Shown here: positions 53,158-60,978 of the stretch, piece after piece
Numbering within the stretch: position 1 is the stretch's first letter
How the letters are laid out: every line of letters starts with the position of its first letter
Source: Bacillota bacterium
GTDB taxonomy: Bacteria > Bacillota > Clostridia > Oscillospirales > Acutalibacteraceae
NCBI GenBank assembly: GCA_023391275.1
Contig: JAEWBE010000063.1
Coordinates: 21,691 to 85,690, forward strand
Length of the DNA stretch: 64,000 bases
Direction: 5' to 3'
Notes under the pieces: model-generated
The model's database searches: none
What the model was told of the DNA's origin: nothing
The model's input: only the letters and a program-made list of their open reading frames with translations
Made by a program: the position numbers and the translations under genes

Positions 53158-53862
53158 TTATTTATGTTCTTTTTTCGCTCCCATTTGCAGCTCTGCGTTT
53201 TGAATCAGGTTGAACAGGGAAGCGGAAAAAAGAGGATACTCGGCGGAAATTTTTTCAGGTGACATTGCGGGCATTTTTTCCTTTGCCAGACCCTTCATTT
53301 CGTCGATGTCTTCCCCTTCGGCAAGGCATTCCGCGTTTGCCAGCGCAATTTCCTGCGCCGCACTCGAACGTCCCCCGCTCAGCCTCTGAGGGACGGAAAA
53401 AAGCCCCTGCGGGTTTTTTGAGTTCGCGGAATACAGCAGACGGAAGCTCTTGTAAATGGAAATGTTGAGGTAAGAAGAAATTTCGGAGGTCAGCGCTTTG
53501 TTGCCGCATTTTTGCAGAATGCTGTAAATAATGTTCAGTGAATTGGCAATCAGCTTTTTATTTAAAACAGGCAGCAGGCTGCCCTTTAAAGTGTTTTCTT
53601 TTCCCAGTGCGTCCGGTTCCGGGATATCGTCTACCGTAATGGTAGCTCCGCTTCGGTGGGGGGTCCTTCCGAGAAGGTAATCACAGGAGACGTCATAGAA
53701 TTCGGCAGCCTTCACAACAAAATCAAGGCCGCATTCGCGAATTCCTTTTTCATAATGTGACAACAAAGCCTGAGAAACATCCAGTTCCTCGGCAGCTTTT
53801 TTCTGACTTAATCCGCGTTCTTTTCGAAGTAAAGTTATAATTCTTGGAAAATTATTATTCAT
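53158..53862 (-). CDS. XRE-family transcriptional regulator
   Basis: A 234-residue regulator. Residues about 5-60 form a Cro/C1-type helix-turn-helix (LRKERGLSQKKAAEELDVS, then HYEKGIRECGLDFV and YDVSCDYLLGRT). The remaining 165 residues are mostly helical and not recognised; the segment about 100-150 resembles a helical sensor or dimerisation domain. ATG at 53862 follows AGGGGA by eight bases, while a TTG two codons earlier is too close. Its promoter is bracketed by two 13-bp direct repeats, which suggests autoregulation. Target genes are unknown; the divergent histidine phosphatase gene is a candidate. Confidence 0.85.
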   Translation of the reverse strand: MNNNFPRIITLLRKERGLSQKKAAEELDVSQALLSHYEKGIRECGLDFVVKAAEFYDVSCDYLLGRTPHRSGATITVDDIPEPDALGKENTLKGSLLPVLNKKLIANSLNIIYSILQKCGNKALTSEISSYLNISIYKSFRLLYSANSKNPQGLFSVPQRLSGGRSSAAQEIALANAECLAEGEDIDEMKGLAKEKMPAMSPEKISAEYPLFSASLFNLIQNAELQMGAKKEHK

Positions 53863-53896
53863 TTGCAATGTCCCCTGTCGAATTGTGGATGAATTT

Positions 53897-53937
53897 AACG
53901 CATGGTAAAGTATATAACAAATATAACGCTTTGTAAA
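53897..53937 (-). promoter_or_regulatory. Promoter and candidate direct-repeat operator of the XRE gene
   Basis: On the minus strand TTTACA (53937-53932), 17-base spacer, TATACT (53914-53909). Two direct repeats of AACGCnnnGTAAA type (53897-53909 and 53925-53937 on the plus strand), 28 bases apart, cover the -35 and the region just after the -10. Confidence 0.68.
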
Positions 53938-53957
53938 GCCGCTAGATATCGTGTCTT

Positions 53958-53986
53958 TTTACAATTTCTTTCCATGTATCTAGACT
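53958..53986 (+). promoter_or_regulatory. Candidate promoter of the histidine phosphatase gene
   Basis: TTTACA (53958-53963), 17-base spacer, TAGACT (53981-53986), about 45 bases before ATG 54033. Confidence 0.45.
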
Positions 53987-54032
53987 TTTTCCCTTTCGGC
54001 CGCTTTGCAATCTTCCAAAAAGGAGCAGAATT

Positions 54033-54734
54033 ATGAAATCATACACAATTCATTTGATCCGTCACGGGGTTACTCAGGGCAATTTACTCGGCCAATATGT
54101 CGGCCGCACCGACCTTCCCCTTGCCAAAGAGGGGATCGCCGGGCTGGAAGCGCTGAAGCGCCGCGGCCCGTACCCCGAAGCACAGGTTTATTATTGCAGC
54201 CCGTTGAAGCGCTGTGTTCAGACTTTGAATATTTTATACCCCGGTGCGCAGCCGATTGTAGTGGATGATTTTCGTGAATGCGATTTTGGCGACTGGGAAG
54301 AGAAAACTGCGCAGGAACTTTCGGGCGGCACCGATTTTGTCGAATGGATTGCAAGCAACCGTACGGTTACCCCGCCCAACGGCGAAAATGGCGGTGTGTT
54401 CATGCAGCGTGTGTGCGCGGCCTTTGAAAAGGTGGTGGAGGGCATGATGCGTTCCGGAATCACCAGCGCGGCCATCGTTACGCACGGCGGTACGATTATG
54501 TCCATCCTTTCCGCTTACGGCCTTCCGCGCGCCAATTTCTACGACTGGATGACGGACAACGGATGCGGGTATTCTCTGCGCATTACCCCGGGGCTGTGGA
54601 TGCGTTCCATGGTTGCCGAGGTTTACGCCACAATTCCGGCCCAGCCTGCGAAAGAACAGGATGATCAAAAACTGGTGATTGAACTTGCGCGGGAGGCTGC
54701 CGACCGTGCGTTTGGCAAAAAAGAAGAAAATTAA
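54033..54734 (+). CDS. Histidine phosphatase family protein (phosphoglycerate mutase-like)
   Basis: A 233-residue cytoplasmic enzyme of the histidine phosphatase superfamily. The catalytic RHG motif is in LIRHGVTQGN; later RECDFGDWE and VTHGGTIM supply the Glu and second His. The active site is complete, but the substrate cannot be read from the sequence; relatives include GpmB-like phosphatases and alpha-ribazole phosphatase. AAGGAG precedes ATG. It is monocistronic, between the XRE regulator and the leucine T-box promoter, which starts three bases after its stop. Confidence 0.87.
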   Translation: MKSYTIHLIRHGVTQGNLLGQYVGRTDLPLAKEGIAGLEALKRRGPYPEAQVYYCSPLKRCVQTLNILYPGAQPIVVDDFRECDFGDWEEKTAQELSGGTDFVEWIASNRTVTPPNGENGGVFMQRVCAAFEKVVEGMMRSGITSAAIVTHGGTIMSILSAYGLPRANFYDWMTDNGCGYSLRITPGLWMRSMVAEVYATIPAQPAKEQDDQKLVIELAREAADRAFGKKEEN

Positions 54735-54736
54735 CC

Positions 54737-54765
54737 TTGACAACCGGAATCACATAAAATATAAT
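54737..54765 (+). promoter_or_regulatory. Promoter of the leu operon
   Basis: Perfect TTGACA (54737-54742) and TATAAT (54760-54765) with a 17-base spacer, ahead of the T-box leader. Confidence 0.85.
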
Positions 54766-54771
54766 AATAGT

Positions 54772-55059
54772 TAATCTTAATATTGGCAAAGGCTATGAAG
54801 GGAACAAGACATTCGTTGAAACATTGCAGAGAACCGGCGGTTGGTGCGAGCCGGTGTTTCCACTTTTGTGTATAGCTCATCCCGGAGCCGCCGTCTTCGA
54901 TGTGAAAGCGTTAGAAGCGGCCGCAGGCGGCAGCGTTACAGGCCGGGGCCTTGATTGAGGCCGCAAAGGGCTTCCGTGAAGCGGAGCCAAAATTGGGTGG
55001 TACCGCGAATGAATGAATTCGCCCCGAATACAGTGAAAGCTGTGTTCGGGGCTTTTTTT
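54772..55059 (+). ncRNA. Leucine T-box riboswitch
   Basis: This leader senses uncharged tRNA. The conserved T-box sequence TTGGGTGGTACCGCG lies at 54993-55007, with the antiterminator bulge TGGT at 54998-55001 able to pair with a tRNA ACCA end. In stem I, the specifier is CTC (54876-54878, in the context TAGCTCATCCCGGAGC), a leucine codon that agrees with the leuA gene downstream. The leader ends in a strong terminator: GCCCCGAATACAG (55021-55033) pairs with CTGTGTTCGGGGC (55040-55052), followed by seven T residues. When leucyl-tRNA is uncharged, the antiterminator forms and leuAB are transcribed. The 5' boundary is estimated from the promoter. Confidence 0.95.
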
Positions 55060-55103
55060 ATTTCTATAAATTTCAATTAAAGCAGGTAAAGGAGTGTTTG
55101 GCA

Positions 55104-56792
55104 ATGTATGAAGGCTGCAAAAAGTATATCCCGTTTCAGCCAATCAGCCTGTCTGACCGCAAGTGGCCGGACAAAGTAATTCAGGAGGCGCCTGTCTGGT
55201 GCAGCGTGGATTTGCGCGACGGGAATCAAGCCCTGATTGACCCGATGAATCTGGAAGAAAAGCTGCTTTTTTTTCAGACACTGACAGACATCGGTTTTAA
55301 GGAAATTGAAGTCGGTTTTCCTTCCGCTTCGGAAACTGAATATGAAATTCTGCGCACTTTGATCGACCGCAGTCTGATACCGGATGATGTGACCATTCAG
55401 GTGTTGGTGCAGGCGCGGCCGCAGCTCATCAAAAAAACATTCGAAGCAATAAAAGGCGCTAAAAATGTTATCGTACATTTTTATAATTCCACTTCAACCC
55501 TGCAGCGCAAGGTCGTTTTCAACACCGACATGCAGGGGGTGATCGACATCGCCGTGGAGGGCGCGAAGCTGATAAAAGAACTGACAGATGAAGAGGTGAA
55601 GAAGAGCGGCGCGAACATTCGCTTTGAGTATTCGCCGGAAAGCTTTTCCGGCACCGAAATTGATAATTCCGTGCTTATCTGTGAAAAGGTGATGGAAGTG
55701 CTCGGTTCCACGCCGGAAAACAAGCTGATTTTAAACCTGCCCAATACCGTCGAAATGGCCACCCCGAACTGCTACGCGGATCAGATTGAATATTTTTGCC
55801 GTCATCTTAAAAACACGGAAAGCGCCATCATCAGCCTGCACCCCCACAACGACCGCGGCACAGGGACAGCGGCAACGGAGCTTGGCATAATGGCGGGCGC
55901 ACAGCGTGTGGAAGGCACATTGTTCGGCAACGGCGAGCGTACCGGCAACGCAGACCTTATGGTAGTCGCCATGAACATGTATTCGCAGGGTGTGGATCCT
56001 AAGCTTGACTTTTCCCATATCCGCGAAATCAGGGAAGTATTTGAAAAGTGCACGAAGATGAAGGTGCATGAACGCCATCCATACGCGGGGGATCTTGTGT
56101 TCACCGCGTTTTCCGGTTCCCATCAGGACGCCATTAAAAAAGGCGTGGACTACATGGCACGCAGCGATTCCCAATACTGGGAAGTACCGTACCTTCCGAT
56201 CGATCCTGCGGACATCGGCCGGGAATACGAACCGATTATCCGCATCAACAGCCAGTCCGGCAAGGGCGGCGCGGCGTTTATCATGCAGCAGAACTTCGGT
56301 TACGATCTTCCCAAGGCGATGCACCCTGAGTTTGGCGCCATGGTCAAGGCCGCCTGCGACGCTGCAGGCCGCGAGCTGCAGCCGAAGGAAATTTTCGGGA
56401 TTTTTGAACAGGCGTATCTCCAGGTCAATTATCCCTACAATCTGAAGCAATATAAACTTTACGAAGAAAATGACACCACCGGGGACACACAGGTTCATTT
56501 TGAGGGCATTCTTCGCTTTAAGCACGAGGATCATCCGGTCAGTGCCAGCGGCAACGGCCCCGTCAGCGCGTTTTTCCGTGCAATTTCAAGCGTAGGCATC
56601 ACAAATTATCAGTTCGTTTCCTACAGCGAGCACGCCGTTTCCGCCGGTGCGGATTCCAAGGCGGTTTCCTACATCCACCTTACCGCGCCGGACGGCAGTC
56701 CCGTTTTCGGCGTGGGCATTGACAACAACATCAGTCTGGCGTCCATCAAGGGAATCATCTGCGCCATTAACCGCGCACAGTCCGATCAGTAA
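55104..56792 (+). CDS. leuA: 2-isopropylmalate synthase
   Basis: A 562-residue enzyme catalysing the first committed step of leucine synthesis, from acetyl-CoA and 2-ketoisovalerate. The HMGL-like barrel starts with [15 protein letters not shown]; the metal-binding [12 protein letters not shown] segment follows. A C-terminal regulatory LeuA domain from about residue 430 is expected to bind leucine. It is of the long LeuA type, with an N-terminal extension ([15 protein letters not shown]). ATG at 55104 is nine bases after AAAGGAG; a TTG two codons earlier is too close. It is controlled by the leucine T-box directly upstream. Confidence 0.95.
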   Translation: MYEGCKKYIPFQPISLSDRKWPDKVIQEAPVWCSVDLRDGNQALIDPMNLEEKLLFFQTLTDIGFKEIEVGFPSASETEYEILRTLIDRSLIPDDVTIQVLVQARPQLIKKTFEAIKGAKNVIVHFYNSTSTLQRKVVFNTDMQGVIDIAVEGAKLIKELTDEEVKKSGANIRFEYSPESFSGTEIDNSVLICEKVMEVLGSTPENKLILNLPNTVEMATPNCYADQIEYFCRHLKNTESAIISLHPHNDRGTGTAATELGIMAGAQRVEGTLFGNGERTGNADLMVVAMNMYSQGVDPKLDFSHIREIREVFEKCTKMKVHERHPYAGDLVFTAFSGSHQDAIKKGVDYMARSDSQYWEVPYLPIDPADIGREYEPIIRINSQSGKGGAAFIMQQNFGYDLPKAMHPEFGAMVKAACDAAGRELQPKEIFGIFEQAYLQVNYPYNLKQYKLYEENDTTGDTQVHFEGILRFKHEDHPVSASGNGPVSAFFRAISSVGITNYQFVSYSEHAVSAGADSKAVSYIHLTAPDGSPVFGVGIDNNISLASIKGIICAINRAQSDQ

Positions 56793-56809
56793 GAAAAGGG
56801 GCGGGTAAA

Positions 56810-57883
56810 ATGAAAGAATATAAAATCGTATTATTGAAGGGTGACGGAATCGGTCCGGAAATCGTAACACAGGCGGTCAGAGTTTTAAACCGCGCCGCCG
56901 ACAAATTCGGTTTCCGCGTTGCTTATGACGAGGCGCTGCTGGGCGGTAGCGCGATTGACGCGGCCGGCGTGCCGCTCCCGCAGGAAACTGTCGACAAGTG
57001 CAAGGCGGCGGACTCCACGCTTCTGGGCGCAGTCGGCGGGCCTAAGTGGGACGGTATGCCCGGTAATTTAAGGCCGGAAGCGGGTCTGCTGGGCATCCGC
57101 GGCGCGCTTGGTCTTTTCGCCAACCTGCGCCCTGCTGTCATTTTTGAGCAGCTGCGCGAAGCATCGCCGCTAAAGGCCGAAATTATCGGGGAAGACCTTG
57201 ACATCATGGTTGTGCGCGAATTAACCGGGGGTATTTATTTTGGGGAACGGGGTCGCAAAACGGTGAACGGTTTTGAAGCGGCTTACGATACGGAGATGTA
57301 TTCCGTGCCGGAAATTGAGCGCATTGCGCGTGTCGGCTTTGAGATGGCTGCCAAACGCCAGGGCAGGCTTTGCAGCGTTGACAAGGCGAATGTTCTGGAA
57401 TCCTCCCGGCTGTGGCGCGCGACAGTTGCGCGAATCGGAAAAGAGGAGTATCCTGATATAGAACTGACCAATTTGTATGTGGATAACTGCGCCATGCAGC
57501 TTGTGCGCAACCCAAAGCAATTCGACGTGATTGTTACCTCCAATATTTTTGGTGACATCCTTTCGGATGAGGCTTCCATGATCAGCGGTTCCATCGGCAT
57601 GCTGGCTTCCGCCAGCCTGGGCAAGGGAAAGGCCGGCCTTTACGAGCCGGTTCACGGTTCCGCGCCCGACATTGCCGGAACAGGTATGGCCAACCCGCTT
57701 GCAACCATTCTTTCCGCCGCGATGATGCTCCGTTATTCGCTGGATGAACCAAAGGCGGCGCAGGCCATTGAAAATGCGGTTGCCGAGGTACTGAAGACAG
57801 CGCGTACCGCGGATATCTACACAGAGGGCATGAAGAAGGTAACTTGCGAAGAAATGGGAGAATTAGTCTGCAAATTACTTTGA
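56810..57883 (+). CDS. leuB: 3-isopropylmalate dehydrogenase
   Basis: A 357-residue NAD-dependent enzyme of leucine synthesis. It opens [13 protein letters not shown] and contains [20 protein letters not shown], the Asp-bearing [13 protein letters not shown] and [13 protein letters not shown], all family signatures. It starts 17 bases after leuA and is co-transcribed under the T-box. The isomerase genes leuC and leuD are not in the window, so they must lie elsewhere. Confidence 0.96.
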   Translation: MKEYKIVLLKGDGIGPEIVTQAVRVLNRAADKFGFRVAYDEALLGGSAIDAAGVPLPQETVDKCKAADSTLLGAVGGPKWDGMPGNLRPEAGLLGIRGALGLFANLRPAVIFEQLREASPLKAEIIGEDLDIMVVRELTGGIYFGERGRKTVNGFEAAYDTEMYSVPEIERIARVGFEMAAKRQGRLCSVDKANVLESSRLWRATVARIGKEEYPDIELTNLYVDNCAMQLVRNPKQFDVIVTSNIFGDILSDEASMISGSIGMLASASLGKGKAGLYEPVHGSAPDIAGTGMANPLATILSAAMMLRYSLDEPKAAQAIENAVAEVLKTARTADIYTEGMKKVTCEEMGELVCKLL

Positions 57884-57937
57884 AATTTGTAATATTTTAA
57901 ATAAACTATACGAATTGTATTGAACTTGGAGCGGAAA

Positions 57938-58657
57938 ATGCAGGATAATGAAGCTTTGACATTAAAAAAGGGGCTAAAGGACGGATTGCCGATTTGCCTT
58001 GGATACATCAGCGTATCCTTTGCATTCGGCATGATGGCTACGCAGGGCGGGCTGCCGGTTTGGGTGGCGCTGCTGATTTCGATGAGCAATGTGACCAGCG
58101 CGGGGCAGTTTGCGGGCACGGCGCTGATCCTTTCGGGCGGCATGTACTTTGAAATCGCGGTCACCACATTTGTAATTAATATCCGGTATATGCTCATGTC
58201 GCTTTCCCTTTCCCAAAAAGTAGAGGATGCCATGACCACGCTCGAACGGTGGGTGCTTTCCTTTTGCGTCACGGACGAGATTTTCGCCGTTGCCATGCAG
58301 CAGAAGGGGAATGTAAACGCGCGCTATCTTTCCGGCTTGATGATTACTCCTTATGTCGGCTGGTCGCTGGGCACTCTGCTTGGTGCGACCGCGACAAACC
58401 TTTTGCCGGCCGGAGTGCGCGCCGCGCTTGGCATTGCCATTTACGGCATGTTTATCGCGATTATTACCCCCCCCGCGCGGCATTCACGCCCTATCGCAAA
58501 AGTAATCGTCATTGCCGTGGCGCTGAGCTGCATTTTCAAATGGGTTCCGGGTCTGAACCGGATTTCAAGCGGCTGGGTGATTATTCTTTGTGCGGTGGCC
58601 GCGTCGGCCTACGCCGCGCTGCGATACCCTGTCCATGAAGCGGAGGGGCAGCAATGA
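57938..58657 (+). CDS. azlC: Branched-chain amino acid exporter, large subunit AzlC
   Basis: A 239-residue membrane protein of the AzlC family with about six hydrophobic segments. Motifs include LPICLGYISVSFAFGM, MSNVTSAGQFAG and NIRYMLMSLSL. With AzlD it forms an exporter of branched-chain amino acids. ATG at 57938 follows GGAG; a TTG at 57920 would add six residues. It lies about 55 bases past leuB, so it may be read through from the leu operon. A separate promoter was not clearly seen. Confidence 0.92.
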   Translation: MQDNEALTLKKGLKDGLPICLGYISVSFAFGMMATQGGLPVWVALLISMSNVTSAGQFAGTALILSGGMYFEIAVTTFVINIRYMLMSLSLSQKVEDAMTTLERWVLSFCVTDEIFAVAMQQKGNVNARYLSGLMITPYVGWSLGTLLGATATNLLPAGVRAALGIAIYGMFIAIITPPARHSRPIAKVIVIAVALSCIFKWVPGLNRISSGWVIILCAVAASAYAALRYPVHEAEGQQ

Positions 58658-58974
58658 ATTATCCGAGGATTCTAATCTGTATTTTTATTATGGCGTTCGT
58701 CACCTATCTGGTGCGGATGCTGCCGCTTGCCATCTTTAAAAAGAAAATCACAAACCGTTTTATCCGTTCCTTTCTGGCTTATGTACCCTACGCTGTGCTG
58801 GCGGCCATGACTTTTCCTGCCATTCTGTATTCTACCGCCAGCGTTTATTCGGCGGGAATCGGCTTGATTGCGGCGCTTGTTCTTGCATACAGGAACAAAG
58901 GACTTTTAACTGTAGCACTGGGTTCCACCATCGTTGTTTTTGTGGTGCAGCAGCTTGTCCAACTGGCATGCTGA
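58654..58974 (+). CDS. azlD: Branched-chain amino acid exporter, small subunit AzlD
   Basis: A 106-residue membrane protein with three or four hydrophobic segments and the family phrase VTYLVRMLPLAIF. It is the obligatory small partner of AzlC. The start overlaps the azlC stop by four bases (ATGA). Together they could relieve intracellular excess of leucine, isoleucine or valine made or imported by neighbouring genes. Confidence 0.92.
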   Translation: MNYPRILICIFIMAFVTYLVRMLPLAIFKKKITNRFIRSFLAYVPYAVLAAMTFPAILYSTASVYSAGIGLIAALVLAYRNKGLLTVALGSTIVVFVVQQLVQLAC

Positions 58975-59094
58975 GGAAAAATCCGATTCTCGCAGATTTA
59001 ATTTACAGGAAAGTAATTTTCCTTTACATGTGGATTCCTCGGCTCCTTCACAGAGAATTCCTGCAAAATAGTGACAGGTAGAATTACTTTACAT

Positions 59095-59126
59095 AAAAAG
59101 CCGCTGCAATTTGCAGCGGCTTTTTT
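59095..59126. terminator. Bidirectional terminator between azlD and dCMP deaminase genes
   Basis: AAAAAGCCGCTGC (59095-59107) pairs with GCAGCGGCTTTTT (59113-59125), flanked by T-runs in both directions. Confidence 0.93.
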
Positions 59127-59137
59127 GCACGGTTTGA

Positions 59138-59626
59138 TTAATATCCGAACTTTCCGAGAAGTGACTCATCGTTTTCAATCCATTCATCCACATAAACCGA
59201 CGAAAACGCGGTTTTGCTGTTGCGGACGATTACGCGCGCAATACCTGCGTTAATGATAAGCCGCTTGCACATGGAGCAGGAGGAGGCATTCTGCACGTAT
59301 TCGCCTGTTTTTGCATCCCTGCCGACCAAATAAAGCGTACTGCCGATCATATCGCGCCGGGAGGCGCTGATGATGGCATTTGCCTCAGCGTGAACAGAGC
59401 GGCACAGCTCGTAGCGTTCTCCACGGGGAACACCAAGCGTTTCACGCACGCAGACTCCGGTGTCGATGCAGTTGCGGCGGCCGCGGGGCGCGCCGGTGTA
59501 GCCCGAGGATACGATTTCATCGTGCTGAACAATAATTGCGCCGAAGTTGCGCCGCAGGCAGGTGCCGCGTTCCAGTACTGTTTCGGCAATGTCGAGGTAA
59601 TAATTTTCCTTATCTGTGCGAATCAT
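59138..59626 (-). CDS. dCMP deaminase / ComEB-like cytidine deaminase
   Basis: A 162-residue zinc enzyme. The zinc site is formed by SVHAEANAI (His and catalytic Glu) and the CSMC pair in ASSCSMCKRLI, where the usual PCxxC has Ser before the first Cys. An additional Cys-rich insertion (NCIDTGVCVRE) is typical of dCMP deaminases of the ComEB family. It should make dUMP for thymidylate synthesis. The start is ATG at 59626, seven bases after GGGAGG; an ATG two codons earlier abuts that site. A terminator ends the gene. Confidence 0.92.
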   Translation of the reverse strand: MIRTDKENYYLDIAETVLERGTCLRRNFGAIIVQHDEIVSSGYTGAPRGRRNCIDTGVCVRETLGVPRGERYELCRSVHAEANAIISASRRDMIGSTLYLVGRDAKTGEYVQNASSCSMCKRLIINAGIARVIVRNSKTAFSSVYVDEWIENDESLLGKFGY

Positions 59627-59660
59627 TTTCATGCCTCCCGATATATGATTTTATGTTTCT

Positions 59661-59689
59661 ATGATATTGTATTTTCGACAAATAATCAA
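59661..59689 (-). promoter_or_regulatory. Promoter of the dCMP deaminase gene
   Basis: On the minus strand TTGATT (59689-59684), 17-base spacer, TATCAT (59666-59661). Confidence 0.6.
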
Positions 59690-59718
59690 TGGAAATTTAA
59701 CAGCCTGTATGATATAAT
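59690..59718 (+). promoter_or_regulatory. Candidate promoter of ksgA
   Basis: TGGAAA (59690-59695), 17-base spacer, perfect TATAAT (59713-59718). It abuts the divergent promoter back to back. The following leader of about 110 bases is GC-rich with CCGG repeats. Confidence 0.5.
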
Positions 59719-59838
59719 AATTAAATATCAATCTTTAGGGGCCGTTGAGCATACCCTCACACCCGGCTTGCCATCCGGCTTTCGCCCGGCGTACGCTGTC
59801 TGACGGTTCCTTATGCATTGAGTGATTGGAGATACAGA

Positions 59839-60693
59839 ATGGATTTATCGGATATTACGACGATTAAAAATGTGCTTTCCCGCCACGGATTCCAGTTTTC
59901 CAAGTCGCTCGGGCAGAATTTTCTGGTGAATCCGGATGTTTGCCCGCGCATGGCCGCAGAGTGCGGGGCAGGGGCGGGCGTTGGCGTGTTGGAAATCGGT
60001 CCGGGGATTGGCGTGCTTACCAAAGAGCTTTCCGCCCGCGCCGAAAAAGTAGTCGCGGTGGAACTCGACAGGAGTCTGCTGCCGGTACTGGATGAAACGC
60101 TGGCCGGATGTTCCAATGTAAAAATAGTAGACGGCGATGTTTTAAAGATAGACCTTAAAAAACTGATTCAGGATGAATTTGCCGATATGGAAGTGGTTGT
60201 CTGCGCCAATCTGCCATATTATATTACTTCTCCCGTGATTATGCGGCTGTTGGAGGAACGGCTTCCGGTGACTGCCGTCACGGTTATGGTGCAGAAAGAG
60301 GCGGCCAGCCGCCTTTGTGCCGAACCCGGCAGCCGCGCGTGCGGTGCTGTGAGCGCGGCCGTGCGGTATTTTGCACAACCTGAAATTCTGTTCGGGGTGG
60401 AACGCACCAGCTTTATTCCGCAGCCGAAGGTGGACTCCTCGGTTATCCGGCTGACCGTGCGCACGGAACCGGCAATCCGGATTCGAAGCGAGAAAAATTT
60501 CTTTGCATTGGTAAAAGCTTCGTTTGGCCAGCGGCGGAAAACAGTGTTGAATTCCGTGGCGGCCGGGTTATCGCTCGGGAAAGAGCAGGTTGCCTTGGCT
60601 TTGAGCCGGGCGGGAATTGCGGCAAATACACGCGCGGAACAGCTTACTATGGAACAGCTGGCATCGTTTTCCAATGAGCTGTTCCCCGAATAA
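59839..60693 (+). CDS. ksgA: 16S rRNA dimethyladenosine transferase
   Basis: A 284-residue methyltransferase that dimethylates two adjacent adenines near the 3' end of 16S rRNA. The SAM motif is EIGPGIGVLT, the catalytic motif is NLPYYI, and SLGQNFLVNP opens the domain as usual. The helical C-terminal domain contains FGQRRKTVLN. ATG at 59839 follows TTGGAGA; an upstream frame extension to 59818 is not supported. It is followed by a small membrane protein gene and the ABC-F gene. Confidence 0.95.
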   Translation: MDLSDITTIKNVLSRHGFQFSKSLGQNFLVNPDVCPRMAAECGAGAGVGVLEIGPGIGVLTKELSARAEKVVAVELDRSLLPVLDETLAGCSNVKIVDGDVLKIDLKKLIQDEFADMEVVVCANLPYYITSPVIMRLLEERLPVTAVTVMVQKEAASRLCAEPGSRACGAVSAAVRYFAQPEILFGVERTSFIPQPKVDSSVIRLTVRTEPAIRIRSEKNFFALVKASFGQRRKTVLNSVAAGLSLGKEQVALALSRAGIAANTRAEQLTMEQLASFSNELFPE

Positions 60694-60705
60694 GGAGGAA
60701 GTTTT

Positions 60706-60951
60706 ATGAGCGATGGAAGAATGGCGCTGAATTTTTTTGAGGTTGGCCTTGTGCTGACTCTTGTTTCCATGGTGCTTGGCCCGTTCGAAATTACGGAATG
60801 GGCCATTGCCGCTGCGCTGGTTGCCTGCTTTGTGGCACTTGGGGGCATGTATCTGGCATTTAGCAGTTGGAACGAGCCGGATGATCCCGCGCCCGGAACG
60901 GCGGCCGAAGCTTCCCGGGAACCAGGGCAGCCGGACGATAAAACCGAATAA
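60706..60951 (+). CDS. Small two-helix membrane protein of unknown function
   Basis: An 81-residue protein with two hydrophobic segments (about 12-25 and 32-53) and an acidic Pro/Glu/Asp-rich tail. GGAGG precedes ATG by eight bases. I do not recognise a family. It is 12 bases downstream of ksgA and 27 bases upstream of the ABC-F gene, so it is part of that operon. Confidence 0.68.
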   Translation: MSDGRMALNFFEVGLVLTLVSMVLGPFEITEWAIAAALVACFVALGGMYLAFSSWNEPDDPAPGTAAEASREPGQPDDKTE

Positions 60952-60978
60952 TTCAGGCAACAGAATTGGGGCAAAACA

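Noticed and set aside
60952..60978. ATG or GTG start for the ABC-F gene
   Set aside because: No such codon in frame near the conserved N-terminus; TTG 60979 is the only position that preserves it.
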